Origin: Oscillospiraceae bacterium
GTDB lineage: Bacteria; Bacillota; Clostridia; UBA1212
Assembly (NCBI GenBank): GCA_015069195.1
Contig: SVJA01000009.1
Coordinates: 35,274 to 99,273, forward strand
Length of the DNA: 64,000 nt
Reading direction: 5' to 3'
The notes below the pieces were generated by a model. It saw only the letters and a program-made list of their open reading frames with translations, ran no database searches and was not told the DNA's origin. Made by a program: the position numbers and the translations under genes. Position 1 is the stretch's first letter; each line of letters opens with the position of its first letter. Below are positions 9,034-17,957 of this stretch, one piece after another.

Positions 9034-10164
9034 TTATTTCAATTTTTTTGTAAAATCAGCTAACGCCTCGGATATCTTTATCTGTTGCGGGCAAACTGCC
9101 TCACAACTGCGGCAACCGATGCATGCAGACGGACGCTTATTTTCCGGCAGTGAAGAAACTTTCATCGAAGGGATAAAACCGCCCCCTGTAAAGCAATATT
9201 CGTTATAAAGATAAATAAGATCCGGTATGTCAAGGCCCATGGGACAATGATCCGTACAATATCTGCATGATGTACAAGGAAGTGCAATCCGTCCTACCAT
9301 ATCATCGGCAACATTTTTTAAAACTTTGAGTTCAGCGTCGCTGAGCGGTTTTTCTGTTTCAAAAATCTCTATATTTTCACGAAGCTGTTCAAAATCAGAC
9401 ATGCCTGACAAAGTAACCTTAACACTTTCAACGGTCTGTAAAAACCTGAATGCCCATCCGACAACACTTTCATCAGGCCTTGCAGATTTAAGTTTGGACA
9501 CATATTCGTCGGACAACACGGCAAGTTTTCCGCCGCGGAGAGGTTCCATAACCCATACCGGTATGCCGTACTCATTAAGCAATTCGACCTTATCCTTTGC
9601 CTTTTGGAAATCCCAATCGAGATAATTGAGCTGGATCTGGCAGAATTCCATAGCATCGCCGTATTCTTCCAGAAATCGCTTTGTAACCTCATAACTTCCG
9701 TGAACCGAAAAACCAAGGTGCTTTATTCTGCCGTTTTGTTTTTGCTCAAGCAAATAATCAAAAATACCGTAACTGCGATCAAGGTATGCATCTATATTCA
9801 TTTCGCAGACATTGTGAAACAAATAGAAATCAAAGTATTCTTCCGAACACTTTTTTAGCTGCTCTTCAAAAATTTCTTTTACTTTGTCCATATTTGACAA
9901 GTCATATCCCGGGAACTTATCGGCAAGATAAAAACTTTCTCTCGGATACTTTTTCAAAGCGTTTCCGGTAACAATTTCAGATTGTCCGCCGTGATATCCC
10001 CACGCTGTATCAAAATAATTCACACCGTGCGCAATCGCATAATCTATCATTTTTTCGGTCGCTTCGATATCAATTTCTGAAAAATTACCGTCAACCACGG
10101 GAAAGCGCATAGTACCCATACCGAGCGCTGACAATTTTTTATTCTTAAAATCTTTGTAAATCAT
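9034..10164 (-). CDS. Aldo/keto reductase with C-terminal 4Fe-4S ferredoxin domain
   Basis: 376 residues. The N-terminal TIM-barrel aldo/keto reductase domain (about 1-290) shows MGTMRFP, the YFDTAWGYHGG motif with catalytic Asp and Tyr, and the Lys of LADKFP. The C-terminus carries two cysteine clusters, CTSCRYCTDHCP and CIGCRSCEAVCP, each able to bind a 4Fe-4S centre. This fusion is common in anaerobic Clostridia and suggests electron exchange with ferredoxin or flavodoxin. The substrate cannot be inferred. AAGGAG precedes the ATG at 10164. The DUF1893 gene ends 11 bases upstream, so the two are co-transcribed. Confidence 0.93.
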   Translation of the reverse strand: MIYKDFKNKKLSALGMGTMRFPVVDGNFSEIDIEATEKMIDYAIAHGVNYFDTAWGYHGGQSEIVTGNALKKYPRESFYLADKFPGYDLSNMDKVKEIFEEQLKKCSEEYFDFYLFHNVCEMNIDAYLDRSYGIFDYLLEQKQNGRIKHLGFSVHGSYEVTKRFLEEYGDAMEFCQIQLNYLDWDFQKAKDKVELLNEYGIPVWVMEPLRGGKLAVLSDEYVSKLKSARPDESVVGWAFRFLQTVESVKVTLSGMSDFEQLRENIEIFETEKPLSDAELKVLKNVADDMVGRIALPCTSCRYCTDHCPMGLDIPDLIYLYNEYCFTGGGFIPSMKVSSLPENKRPSACIGCRSCEAVCPQQIKISEALADFTKKLK

Positions 10165-10175
10165 AAAAGTTCTCC

Positions 10176-10598
10176 TTAAGAATTAAGCTTACTATATGTT
10201 TCTTTTATTGCAACCAAAGCATCAAGCGGATTTGTAACATCCATCACCGCGGTCTCCATAGGACAATATCCTGTGTTGTCACGATTTTTGATTCTTTCTA
10301 CCAGATTACCGTAAAAAACTTTCACATTATTTTCCTCAAGAACAGACAAGGCAGACTCACTGATAGTCCCCGCATAAATTTCTTCTATACCAAGCAAAAC
10401 ATACAAAAACGCTGCAGCTTTTCCCACAACTTTATCGGCAACAGAAAAACCCTGGAAAATCCTTTTCGTATTTATAAAAAACAATAGTGTTTTGACACCG
10501 CGTTCAGAGTCAGAATACATCTCGCCGCTCTTGCAGAAAACTAAGGTACAACCGGTATTTTCGAGGAAGCTCTTTGCTTTTAAGGTAAAATCATTCAT
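10176..10598 (-). CDS. DUF1893 family protein
   Basis: 140 residues matching the DUF1893 family by overall pattern: an N-terminal segment ending CTLVFCKSGEMYSDSERGVKTLL, then ADKVVGKAAAFLYVLLGIEEIYAG, and a C-terminal CPMETAV with the family cysteine. The function of the family is not established; it shares a general look with cytidine-deaminase-like folds, but zinc ligands cannot be assigned here with confidence. It lies between the TPM-domain gene and the aldo/keto reductase, all in the same direction, and may be the tail of the operon starting at 13935. Confidence 0.8.
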   Translation of the reverse strand: MNDFTLKAKSFLENTGCTLVFCKSGEMYSDSERGVKTLLFFINTKRIFQGFSVADKVVGKAAAFLYVLLGIEEIYAGTISESALSVLEENNVKVFYGNLVERIKNRDNTGYCPMETAVMDVTNPLDALVAIKETYSKLNS

Positions 10599-10628
10599 AT
10601 TTTTGCCTTTCGCTTTTGAATCATAAAA

Positions 10629-11426
10629 TTAAAATCTTCCGCCACCGCCGCCGTGACTTCTGCCTGAAGACGAACGATGTGTACCACCACCGCCGCCGGA
10701 ACTGCTGCTTTTCGGACGCGCCGTTTTACTCACAGTCTTATACAAGAATACATCACTGCTGTTTTTGACATCCATACTTCCCTGTTTTTCGTACCCTTTT
10801 GCAGAATAATTTGATCTCACAGACTTCAACTGAGCTTTCATCACCGAAACCGATATCAGCGCAATAACAAAACCGATTGCAACTGCTACAAAAAGATTTG
10901 AAAAGAAAGAGAACGGAGCTTTGTACGGAGAACCTTCACGGGCACTTGTGACATATCCTTCGGTAAGTTCAACAAATGCCACGAAAGCATCATAGTATTC
11001 ATCAAAAGTAAGATGGTCCTCAAGAACTTCTTTTGTATTATCAATCGCATCATCTGTAAATGCATCAATACCGAATCCTCTGGTAGAAAAATGATACTCC
11101 CTTTCATCCATGCCTACAGCAAGAAGCACACAGTCCTCTCCGCCGTTATACCCGTAGCCGTTGTAATCCATATAGTCATCAGCAAAAGCTTCTGCGGTTT
11201 TGTATCCCATATCGTCAACGGTAACAATAACGACGTCGAGCTTGATTTTCTCGCTCACTTCATCAAGCATAGTTATCAAAATCAACTCTTCTTCATCTGT
11301 AAGAATATCTGCATCATCAACCAATCTGGGATCAGTAGCAGCAAACACTCCGAAGCCTGCAAAGCAACTCAGCGATACACTTAGACAAATAATAAATAAT
11401 AAAAGATTTTTTATGTATTTTTTCAT
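10629..11426 (-). CDS. TPM-domain membrane protein with Gly-rich tail (YdjH/YgcG-like)
   Basis: 265 residues. A signal sequence (about 1-29) precedes a TPM domain (about 33-165: RLVDDADILTDEEELILITMLDEVSEK, later GVGMDERE-like and STRGFG segments), then a transmembrane helix (about 174-195) and a cytoplasmic or peripheral Gly/Ser/His-rich tail ending SHGGGGGRF. TPM domains are found in photosystem-repair and membrane-stress proteins. It follows the SPFH and zinc-ribbon genes, the same three types that form the Bacillus YdjG-YdjH-YdjI set. AAAGGAGG stands before the ATG at 11426, 13 bases from the previous stop. Confidence 0.88.
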   Translation of the reverse strand: MKKYIKNLLLFIICLSVSLSCFAGFGVFAATDPRLVDDADILTDEEELILITMLDEVSEKIKLDVVIVTVDDMGYKTAEAFADDYMDYNGYGYNGGEDCVLLAVGMDEREYHFSTRGFGIDAFTDDAIDNTKEVLEDHLTFDEYYDAFVAFVELTEGYVTSAREGSPYKAPFSFFSNLFVAVAIGFVIALISVSVMKAQLKSVRSNYSAKGYEKQGSMDVKNSSDVFLYKTVSKTARPKSSSSGGGGGTHRSSSGRSHGGGGGRF

Positions 11427-11439
11427 AGTATCGCCTCCT

Positions 11440-12525
11440 TTATATCAACCAGAAAAGGAACAGTAACGCCATTATAGCCGCACTGCAAACACCTGTAAGA
11501 CCCCAAAGCCATCTGTGGTATGCAGCCTTATCAAGAGGCAGATCTCCTACGAATTTTCCGGTCTGTCCATTCATCGCAAACGTATACTTTTTATCTTTCC
11601 AAGTAGTATTAAGCAACCACACCGGATAAAGAGCATATTTAGCGTTGCCATTTGAAATTTTTATACTGCTGTGTTCGGCAACGACACTTGAATAACCATT
11701 TACCGTAGATGCAAATGCCTGCTCAGTACTGCGTTTTATTCTCTCATTGGCACGGGGAATACACATTTCAGAATCAATATCATATTTGTCAGCAAGGTAA
11801 CCTGCAAGATATGCAGTCTGAAAATCCACCATATCTTTTGAGTTATATGGTTCTATAGACTCCATAAGATCGTCCGCCATTTTCTCCGAACCGTCAACAG
11901 GCACTTTTTCAAAGCCTATACTACCCTCACGCAAAACAGAGAAAAAGCTGGTCTCCCTATATGTGTAATTACTGTCAGACCAACTTCTTACACGTGTAGC
12001 TTTGTAACGAATGCTTGCATCGGTGTCCGCATCGAAAAGCCAGAAAGGCACATATACTCCCTTTATCTCGTCAATGTGGTTCTCATCCTTAAACACTTTC
12101 GGGAGAAGTTTTTTACCCTTAAGGTGATTCTTTAATGCAGTTTTTGCCGCTTCTTTATCAAGTTTGAAAGGAATGACATAGTCCGGTTTCAGAACTCCCG
12201 ACAATCGACCTTTCATTACTACAGGATTATCACAATACGGGCAACTTGTAGCAGCAGTATTTTCATCACCGATTATCTCACCGCCACACGAATTACAAAT
12301 AAACGAGCACAAGCCTTCAGCCTCGTTTTCAGTCCATTCTCCACCCGGAGCATTATCCCAGGTCATATCATCCTCTGCGTCTTTTTTCAGGTCTGCATCG
12401 TACGCCTTTAATGTGTCCATTTCGAATTCTGTATCACAGTACGGACATTTTACCTTTTGGATATCCGAATTAAATTCAAGTGCACCACCGCAACACGGAC
12501 ATTTATATTCAAATAATTCACTCAT
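11440..12525 (-). CDS. Zinc-ribbon membrane protein (YdjG-like)
   Basis: 361 residues. Two zinc ribbons are at the N-terminus: YKCPCCGG with KCPYCDTEF, and ICNSCGG with SCPYCDNP. The middle part contains KPDYVIPFKLDKEAA and VYVPFWLFDAD, which recur in related proteins, and one hydrophobic helix closes the protein (WLWGLTGVCSAAIMALLF). The ATG at 12525 is preferred to the TTG at 12540 because GGAG is 9 bases before it. It lies between the SPFH gene and the TPM gene. The domain make-up resembles Bacillus YdjG; an exact function is not known. Confidence 0.85.
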   Translation of the reverse strand: MSELFEYKCPCCGGALEFNSDIQKVKCPYCDTEFEMDTLKAYDADLKKDAEDDMTWDNAPGGEWTENEAEGLCSFICNSCGGEIIGDENTAATSCPYCDNPVVMKGRLSGVLKPDYVIPFKLDKEAAKTALKNHLKGKKLLPKVFKDENHIDEIKGVYVPFWLFDADTDASIRYKATRVRSWSDSNYTYRETSFFSVLREGSIGFEKVPVDGSEKMADDLMESIEPYNSKDMVDFQTAYLAGYLADKYDIDSEMCIPRANERIKRSTEQAFASTVNGYSSVVAEHSSIKISNGNAKYALYPVWLLNTTWKDKKYTFAMNGQTGKFVGDLPLDKAAYHRWLWGLTGVCSAAIMALLFLFWLI

Positions 12526-12554
12526 TTTATTATTCTCCAATTAATAAATTCAAC

Positions 12555-12584
12555 AACGCCGCCGTCAAACAACGGCGGCGTCAT
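12555..12584 (-). terminator. Hairpin between the SPFH and zinc-ribbon genes
   Basis: CGCCGCCGT and ACGGCGGCG form a GC-rich inverted repeat just after the SPFH stop codon. The downstream T-run is weak, so it may be an attenuator or mRNA stabiliser that sets different levels for the two genes. Confidence 0.5.
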
Positions 12585-12600
12585 CCGGTAAAATATCTAA

Positions 12601-13935
12601 TTATTTTTTATCTCCGTCGTCAAAACGGTCTCCGCAGTTCGGACAGAACTTCGGAGGATTCTTGGGATCTTCAGGCTCCCATCCGCACTTGTTACACATA
12701 AACGAAGGAGCTGCTTCAGGCTTTTTAGCACCGCAATTAGCGCAGAAATTACCTTTGTTTACAGAACCGCAAGCACAAGTCCAGCCGTCTGCTTCAGGTT
12801 TCTTTGCGCCGCACTCTGCGCAGAACTTACCGCCTGCCATAGCTCCGCATGAACACTTCCAGCTTTCAAGTGTAGCAGGTTCGTTAACTGCAGGCTGCGG
12901 TGCAACCTGAGTCTGCTGAGCCTGTTGCTGCTGACCCATAGCATAGAGATTCTGAGCATTCATACCGCCGGCATTCATCGCCATACCCATACCCATAAAG
13001 CCTGTCATAGCACCGGCCTGATTTCCGGCAGCGGTCTTCATAGCATCTGCCTGTGCACCTACCAAAGTAGCGGCAGCCATTGTAGGATCACGCATAATAG
13101 CTACGCGCTGAGCTTCCTTAATCATATCTGCATCTTCTTCGGGAAGTGTAACAGAACCGAGAGCAACACTTACAACCGTCAAACCTCTGAGTTCAGCCCA
13201 TTTAGCAGTAAGGGCTTCGTTCATAGCGTTTTCCAAATCAGTATTGTGTGTAACAATCTGGTTAGGTCTGAGTTCGAGTTCGGAAAGCTTTCCGAATGCA
13301 GGCTGAAGTGCGCTGATGAACTCTGTCTTAAGCTGTGTATCAATTTCAGATCTTGTGTACTCCGCCTCAACATTACCGCAGACATTTGTATAGAAAAGAA
13401 TCGGGTTTGAAATTTTGTAAGAGTAAACACCGGAACAACGGATAGATACATCTATATCAAGGCCGATCTTTGAGTCAACAACTCTGAACGGAATCGGATT
13501 GGGAGTACCAAACTTGTTATCCATAAGCTCTTTTGTATTGAAATAGTAAACTCTCTGATCTTTTCCTGTGTCTCCGCCGTATGTAAAACGCTTACCAATC
13601 GTCTTAAAAGTATCAATAATACTCTGACCGAGGCTACCTGCGAAAATGCTCGGCTCCGTAGAAGAATCGTATGTATATTCGCCGGGTTCTGCACAAACAT
13701 CTACAACTTTACCCTGCTCAACAATAATCATACACTGTCCGTCTGCTACTGCGATACCGGAACCATTTGAAATAATGTTGTCACTCGCCTTTGTATTTGA
13801 AGAGAGACCGCTGATGCGCTTTACACCCTTTGTAACCAAAACATCTTTGTCAATAGATTCGCAATAGAAAAACTCTTTCCACTGATCTGCCAATGTGCTG
13901 CCGAGAGCACCAAGACCTGCTTTAATAAGTCCCAT
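12601..13935 (-). CDS. SPFH-domain protein with C-terminal zinc ribbons (YdjI-like)
   Basis: 444 residues. The SPFH (stomatin/flotillin-like) domain covers about residues 20-270 and includes VLVTKGVKRISG and IRCSGVYSYKISNPILFYTNV. An Ala/Gly/Met/Gln-rich segment follows (about 275-345), then three Cys-pair zinc ribbons near KCSCGAMAGGKFCAECG, TCACGSVNKGNFCANCG and MCNKCGW...CPNCG. In Bacillus subtilis the related YdjI helps recruit PspA to damaged membranes; no pspA gene is present in this window. GAAAGGAG precedes the ATG at 13935 and a good promoter lies at 14005-14033. First gene of the SPFH/zinc-ribbon/TPM operon. Confidence 0.9.
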   Translation of the reverse strand: MGLIKAGLGALGSTLADQWKEFFYCESIDKDVLVTKGVKRISGLSSNTKASDNIISNGSGIAVADGQCMIIVEQGKVVDVCAEPGEYTYDSSTEPSIFAGSLGQSIIDTFKTIGKRFTYGGDTGKDQRVYYFNTKELMDNKFGTPNPIPFRVVDSKIGLDIDVSIRCSGVYSYKISNPILFYTNVCGNVEAEYTRSEIDTQLKTEFISALQPAFGKLSELELRPNQIVTHNTDLENAMNEALTAKWAELRGLTVVSVALGSVTLPEEDADMIKEAQRVAIMRDPTMAAATLVGAQADAMKTAAGNQAGAMTGFMGMGMAMNAGGMNAQNLYAMGQQQQAQQTQVAPQPAVNEPATLESWKCSCGAMAGGKFCAECGAKKPEADGWTCACGSVNKGNFCANCGAKKPEAAPSFMCNKCGWEPEDPKNPPKFCPNCGDRFDDGDKK

Positions 13936-14004
13936 AATAAAAAATCTCCTTTCAAATTAAAACAATGTATGTAAGTCTAAATAATTACATTACCAACCGC
14001 TACT

Positions 14005-14033
14005 ATTATATTACATTAACTTAAATTTAACAA
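14005..14033 (-). promoter_or_regulatory. Promoter for the SPFH/zinc-ribbon/TPM operon
   Basis: On the minus strand TTGTTA (14028-14033), a 17-base spacer and TATAAT (14005-14010). The distance to the start codon at 13935 is about 70 bases. Confidence 0.7.
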
Positions 14034-14107
14034 TATTTTTCCGCCTTGCTAAAGTCGACTTTTTTTGACAGAGTTCGACAGTTAAATTCTCCGCTCATTT
14101 TAAATCA

Positions 14108-14136
14108 TTGTATTAGTTAAAAGACTTTGATAAAAT
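14108..14136 (+). promoter_or_regulatory. Promoter for the lone plus-strand gene
   Basis: TTGTAT (14108-14113), a 17-base spacer and TAAAAT (14131-14136), about 29 bases before the start codon at 14165. Confidence 0.65.
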
Positions 14137-14164
14137 CAAGAAAAAATTTATAGGAGACAATAAT

Positions 14165-14542
14165 ATGATAACTTTTGAAGACTTTACAAAAATGTTTTCC
14201 GTTGATTTAAACGGAAAAATGTGCATTGAAATAGAATTTAATATTATCGGATATCCAAATTATCAGTATTGTTGGATGGGTAAAATGCCCATTCAAAGAA
14301 AAACCAAACTAATAAATCTACAACTTTTCAAAAAGAAAAATGCCCGTGACATTTATTGGTTTGGACTACCAAACAAAGAGCAAGAATCTTATGACTACGA
14401 TAACTTTGAGAACTTCTGCGAAAGTTCCGTATTTAACGGCAGATCGTTGAAAGAATTGTGGGATTATGTCGAATTATTATCCATCGACGGCTGTGATCCG
14501 GATGAAAGGATTAAGTTTTATTTGAACTACTCAATTAAATGA
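14165..14542 (+). CDS. Unknown 125-residue protein, possibly immunity-like
   Basis: This gene has its own promoter, a TAGGAGA site 6 bases before the ATG and a strong terminator, so it is very likely real. The protein has no signal or membrane segment. It contains an aromatic-rich centre (YQYCWMGKMP, DIYWFGLP) and a C-terminal ELWDYVELLSIDGCDPDERIKFYL. I recall proteins of similar pattern as unnamed orphans in Clostridia, sometimes near secreted toxins, but no toxin gene is nearby here. It is one of the few plus-strand genes and is richer in A/T than its neighbours, which would fit gain by transfer. Confidence 0.7.
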   Translation: MITFEDFTKMFSVDLNGKMCIEIEFNIIGYPNYQYCWMGKMPIQRKTKLINLQLFKKKNARDIYWFGLPNKEQESYDYDNFENFCESSVFNGRSLKELWDYVELLSIDGCDPDERIKFYLNYSIK

Positions 14543-14553
14543 ACACACAAAAA

Positions 14554-14602
14554 CAACCACATCACCTTGGAAAAACTCCAAAATGATGTGGTTGACTTTT
14601 TT
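14554..14602. terminator. Bidirectional terminator between convergent genes
   Basis: CAACCACATCA (14554-14564) and TGATGTGGTTG (14584-14594) pair perfectly, followed by CTTTTTTG on the plus strand and preceded by A-rich sequence that gives T's on the minus strand. It separates the plus-strand gene from the GGGtGRT gene. Confidence 0.85.
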
Positions 14603-14681
14603 GTTATTTGATTTTTGTAATAAGTCTTTTACAACCAGCGTCCGAAAGCTTAAAAGCCTCAGAAAGCCTTATAAATACTTA

Positions 14682-15680
14682 TTATCTGAAAGCTTCTTCT
14701 ACTGCAACTGCGCAAGCAACTGTCATACCAACCATCGGGTTGTTACCTGCACCGATAAGGCCCATCATCTCAACATGGGCAGGGACTGAAGAAGAACCTG
14801 CAAACTGTGCGTCAGAGTGCATACGACCCATAGTATCTGTCATACCGTAAGAAGACGGACCTGCAGCCATGTTATCAGGGTGAAGTGTACGACCTGTACC
14901 GCCGCCTGAAGCAACTGAGAAGTATTTAACACCGTTCTCTACGCACCATTTCTTATATGTACCTGCAACAGGATGCTGGAATCTTGTCGGGTTTGTTGAG
15001 TTACCTGTGATAGATACGCCAACGTTTTCGAGCTTCATAATAGCAACACCTTCGGGAACATTGTCTGAACCGTAGCAGTTAACGTTTGCACGAGGACCGT
15101 TTGAGTAAGCGATTCTCTCTACAACCTTAACTTCTTCTGTAGCAGGATCAAATTCAGTCTTGCAATATGTGAAACCGTTGATTCTTGCGATAATCTGAGC
15201 AGCGTCTTTTCCGAGACCGTTGAGGATAACGCGGAGAGGCTGTTTTCTTACTTTGTTAGCATTAAGGGCGATCTTTATAGCACCCTCAGCAGCAGCGAAT
15301 GACTCGTGACCTGCGAGAAAGCAGAAGCACTCTGTAGACTCTGTGAGGAGCATCGCACCGAGGTTACCGTGGCCGAGACCAACCTTACGGTTTTCAGCAA
15401 CAGAACCGGGGATACAGAAAGCCTGAAGACCGATACCGATAGCGGCAGCAGCTTCTGCGGCTGTTGTAGCACCTTTCTTTATAGCGATAGCACAACCTAC
15501 TGTATATGCCCAGATAGCATTTTCAAAGCAGATGGGCTGTGTTTCTCTTACGATAGTATCGCAGTCGATACCTTTTGCAAGAGTGATTTCTTTACATTCT
15601 TCGATAGACTTAATTCCATACTCGGCAAGTACAGCGTTTATTTTGTCTACTCTTCTCTCATAACCTTCAAATAAACTCAT
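14682..15680 (-). CDS. GGGtGRT family protein
   Basis: 332 residues belonging to the family named after the motif GGGTGRT, which is seen here in SVASGGGTGRTLHPDN. Other conserved parts are ICFENAIWAYTVG near residue 55, GHESFAAAEGA, and a C-terminal GLIGAGNNPMVGMTVACAVAVEEAFR. Family members sit almost always beside a NifU-like iron-sulfur scaffold gene, as here, so a role in cluster assembly or in an oxygen-sensitive Fe-S enzyme is likely but not proven. AAGGAGG precedes the ATG at 15680; the scaffold gene ends 17 bases upstream. Confidence 0.9.
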   Translation of the reverse strand: MSLFEGYERRVDKINAVLAEYGIKSIEECKEITLAKGIDCDTIVRETQPICFENAIWAYTVGCAIAIKKGATTAAEAAAAIGIGLQAFCIPGSVAENRKVGLGHGNLGAMLLTESTECFCFLAGHESFAAAEGAIKIALNANKVRKQPLRVILNGLGKDAAQIIARINGFTYCKTEFDPATEEVKVVERIAYSNGPRANVNCYGSDNVPEGVAIMKLENVGVSITGNSTNPTRFQHPVAGTYKKWCVENGVKYFSVASGGGTGRTLHPDNMAAGPSSYGMTDTMGRMHSDAQFAGSSSVPAHVEMMGLIGAGNNPMVGMTVACAVAVEEAFR

Positions 15681-15697
15681 TACACTATACCTCCTTA

Positions 15698-16390
15698 TTA
15701 TTCTTTACGCGGGTCAATGTACTTAACCGCGTCAGCAAATCTGCCGTATGTACCCTTAGACTTGTCGTAAGCTTCGTTGGGCTCCATACCTTTTTTGATA
15801 AAGTCAGTCATCTTTCCGAGTGATACGAACTCGTAACCGATAACGTTGTCGTTCTCATCGAGAGCCATTCTTGTGCAGTAACCCTCTGTCATTTCGAGGT
15901 ATCTTACACCTTTAGCCTTTGTGCCGTACATAGTACCAACCATAGAACGAGCACCTTTACCGAGGTCCTCCATACCTGCACCGATAACAAGACCGTCCTC
16001 AGAGAAAGCAGACTGTGTACGTCCGTAAACAATCTGGAGGAAGAGTTCGCGCATAGCTGTATTGATCGCATCGCAAACGAGGTCAGTATTGAGTGCTTCG
16101 AGAACTGTCTTTCCGGGGAGAATTTCAGCTGCCATAGCTGCTGAGTGAGTCATACCCGAACAACCGATAGTCTCTACAAGAGCCTCTTCGATAATACCGT
16201 TTTTAACATTAAGAGAAAGCTTACAAGCTCCCTGCTGGGGTGCACACCAACCGATACCGTGTGTATAACCTGAAATGTCAGCGACTTCTTTAGCTTTTAT
16301 CCATCTGCCTTCCTCAGGAATCGGTGCCGGGCCGTGATTTGCGCCCTGCTTTACACATACCATTTCTTCTACTTCGCGAGAATAATTCAT
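15698..16390 (-). CDS. NifU/IscU-like iron-sulfur cluster scaffold protein
   Basis: 230 residues. The scaffold part contains GWCAPQQGACKLSL, then ETIGCSGMTHSAAMAAEILPGKTVLEAL, the cysteine-bearing segments of the NifU N-terminal fold, and LVCDAINTAMRELF. The C-terminal half (about 140-230) is an extra region not found in classical IscU, so this is the longer variant that goes with GGGtGRT proteins. No IscS/NifS desulfurase gene is in the window. AAAGGGG lies 13 bases before the ATG at 16390. First gene of the two-gene operon. Confidence 0.9.
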   Translation of the reverse strand: MNYSREVEEMVCVKQGANHGPAPIPEEGRWIKAKEVADISGYTHGIGWCAPQQGACKLSLNVKNGIIEEALVETIGCSGMTHSAAMAAEILPGKTVLEALNTDLVCDAINTAMRELFLQIVYGRTQSAFSEDGLVIGAGMEDLGKGARSMVGTMYGTKAKGVRYLEMTEGYCTRMALDENDNVIGYEFVSLGKMTDFIKKGMEPNEAYDKSKGTYGRFADAVKYIDPRKE

Positions 16391-16526
16391 ATGTTTCTAG
16401 CCCCTTTCGTTATCTTATAAATTTCTTTAACTAATAATTACAACATTCCGATTATACATTATCGGTCAACTCATTGCAACCGACTTTGTGCTTTAAGCGC
16501 AACAAAATTTAACGGAATTTTGCAAT

Positions 16527-17870
16527 TTATTTCATAATTTCAATCTTGATTTTCAATATTCTTTCAAGCGACTCATTGATTCTGTTTTCAGTAATAGTTC
16601 CGTTTTTGACAGCATCCAATACACCTTCGTAGGCATCCCTAAAGTCATCGGGCATTAAAATCATATCCGAACCTGCCAAAAGTGTTTTGACAGCAGCCTC
16701 AGCAGATGAATATTGCTTCGTGATCGCACCCATATTAAGAGCATCGGTGATAATTATTCCGTCATACCCCATCGTCTCTCTAAGCACTCCGGTAATCATT
16801 TTTTCCGAAAGCGAAGCCGGTGTATTGTCACCTGTAACATTCGGTAATGAAATGTGCCCGACCATTATGAATTCTGCACCGTTTTTTATACCGTCAGCAA
16901 AAGGTATCAATTCACACTTTTCAAGTTCATCCAATATTTTTGAAGTATATGCGTAACCCTCGTGCGTATCTCCCTCTGTAGCTCCGTGGCCGGGGAAATG
17001 TTTAAGAGTTCCGTAGACGCCTTGTTCGGCAAGACCATCCATAACTGCAAGTGACATATCCGACACAACTTTTGAATCGCTTCCGAAAGAACGTTTTTTT
17101 ACCACCGTATTATCCGGATTGCTCAGAACGTCGGAAACCGGTGCAAAATCGACATTAAATCCGAAATCAGAAAGATACTCACCTATCGTCGTACCAACGT
17201 TTTTTGCAGCCGAAATATCGTTTGAAGCGCCTATATCACACATATTCCCTACTTTTGTAACATTTATCGAAGAGTTTGCAATTCTTGCAACAATTCCGCC
17301 CTCTTCGTCAATGCAGGTAAAAAGCGGCACACCCACTCTGTCATAGCTGTACTTCTGCGATTTTGTAATCATATTTTTAACCTGCGATTCAGAAACAATG
17401 CTGTTTCCCATATAGCAGAAACCGCCTACCGGATATTTTCCAAAAGCTGTTTTATATGCTTCATTTGCTTCGTTGGCATCAGTAATATCAGTAAGTGCAT
17501 ACGGCACTACAACAAAAAGCTGTGCAACTTTTTCTTCGAGAGACATTTCTGAAATCAAAGTGTCAACGCTCAACTCATCTTTATTTTCACCGTTCGTAAT
17601 AGTAGGTGTAGGTGTAGCCGGAGCAATAGTTATCGGACTTGCTGTTTCTGTCGGAAGAGGAAAAGACTCGGACGGACTATTAAACGAGCCATCCGTTGAA
17701 ATCGGGGTTTCAGTCCAAGGTGCATTAGTAATCCTTACAGGAACGGTTATCACGGGTGCTGTCGGACTGTTAATCAAATCACTTTTCGTATTACCTGCAC
17801 AAGCGGTCTGACAAAGCAAAACTATCATCAAAAAACACGACAAAAACGTCTTAACAAATTTTCTTTTCAT
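16527..17870 (-). CDS. nagZ: Secreted GH3 beta-N-acetylhexosaminidase lipoprotein (NagZ type)
   Basis: Glycoside hydrolase family 3 enzyme predicted to release N-acetylglucosamine from wall fragments or glycans. The lipoprotein signal ends in the lipobox of LLCQTACAG; a Thr/Pro-rich linker (about 28-90) follows, then the GH3 domain with FTCIDEEGGIVARI, KHFPGHGATEGDTHEG (substrate-binding Lys-His and the NagZ Asp/His loop) and IITDALNMGAI with the nucleophile Asp. The ATG at 17870 has GGAG 9 bases upstream; the longer frame back to 18002 is rejected because it reads through a tRNA and its terminator. 447 residues. It acts outside the membrane, unlike cytoplasmic NagZ of Gram-negative species. 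Confidence 0.92.
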   Translation of the reverse strand: MKRKFVKTFLSCFLMIVLLCQTACAGNTKSDLINSPTAPVITVPVRITNAPWTETPISTDGSFNSPSESFPLPTETASPITIAPATPTPTITNGENKDELSVDTLISEMSLEEKVAQLFVVVPYALTDITDANEANEAYKTAFGKYPVGGFCYMGNSIVSESQVKNMITKSQKYSYDRVGVPLFTCIDEEGGIVARIANSSINVTKVGNMCDIGASNDISAAKNVGTTIGEYLSDFGFNVDFAPVSDVLSNPDNTVVKKRSFGSDSKVVSDMSLAVMDGLAEQGVYGTLKHFPGHGATEGDTHEGYAYTSKILDELEKCELIPFADGIKNGAEFIMVGHISLPNVTGDNTPASLSEKMITGVLRETMGYDGIIITDALNMGAITKQYSSAEAAVKTLLAGSDMILMPDDFRDAYEGVLDAVKNGTITENRINESLERILKIKIEIMK

Positions 17871-17957
17871 AATTCTATTATCTCCACTCTCGCAATAAAA
17901 ACACAGCAAAACAATCAACACCGGTGCAAAAAATCTCACGCCGGCGGTAAAAATAAA

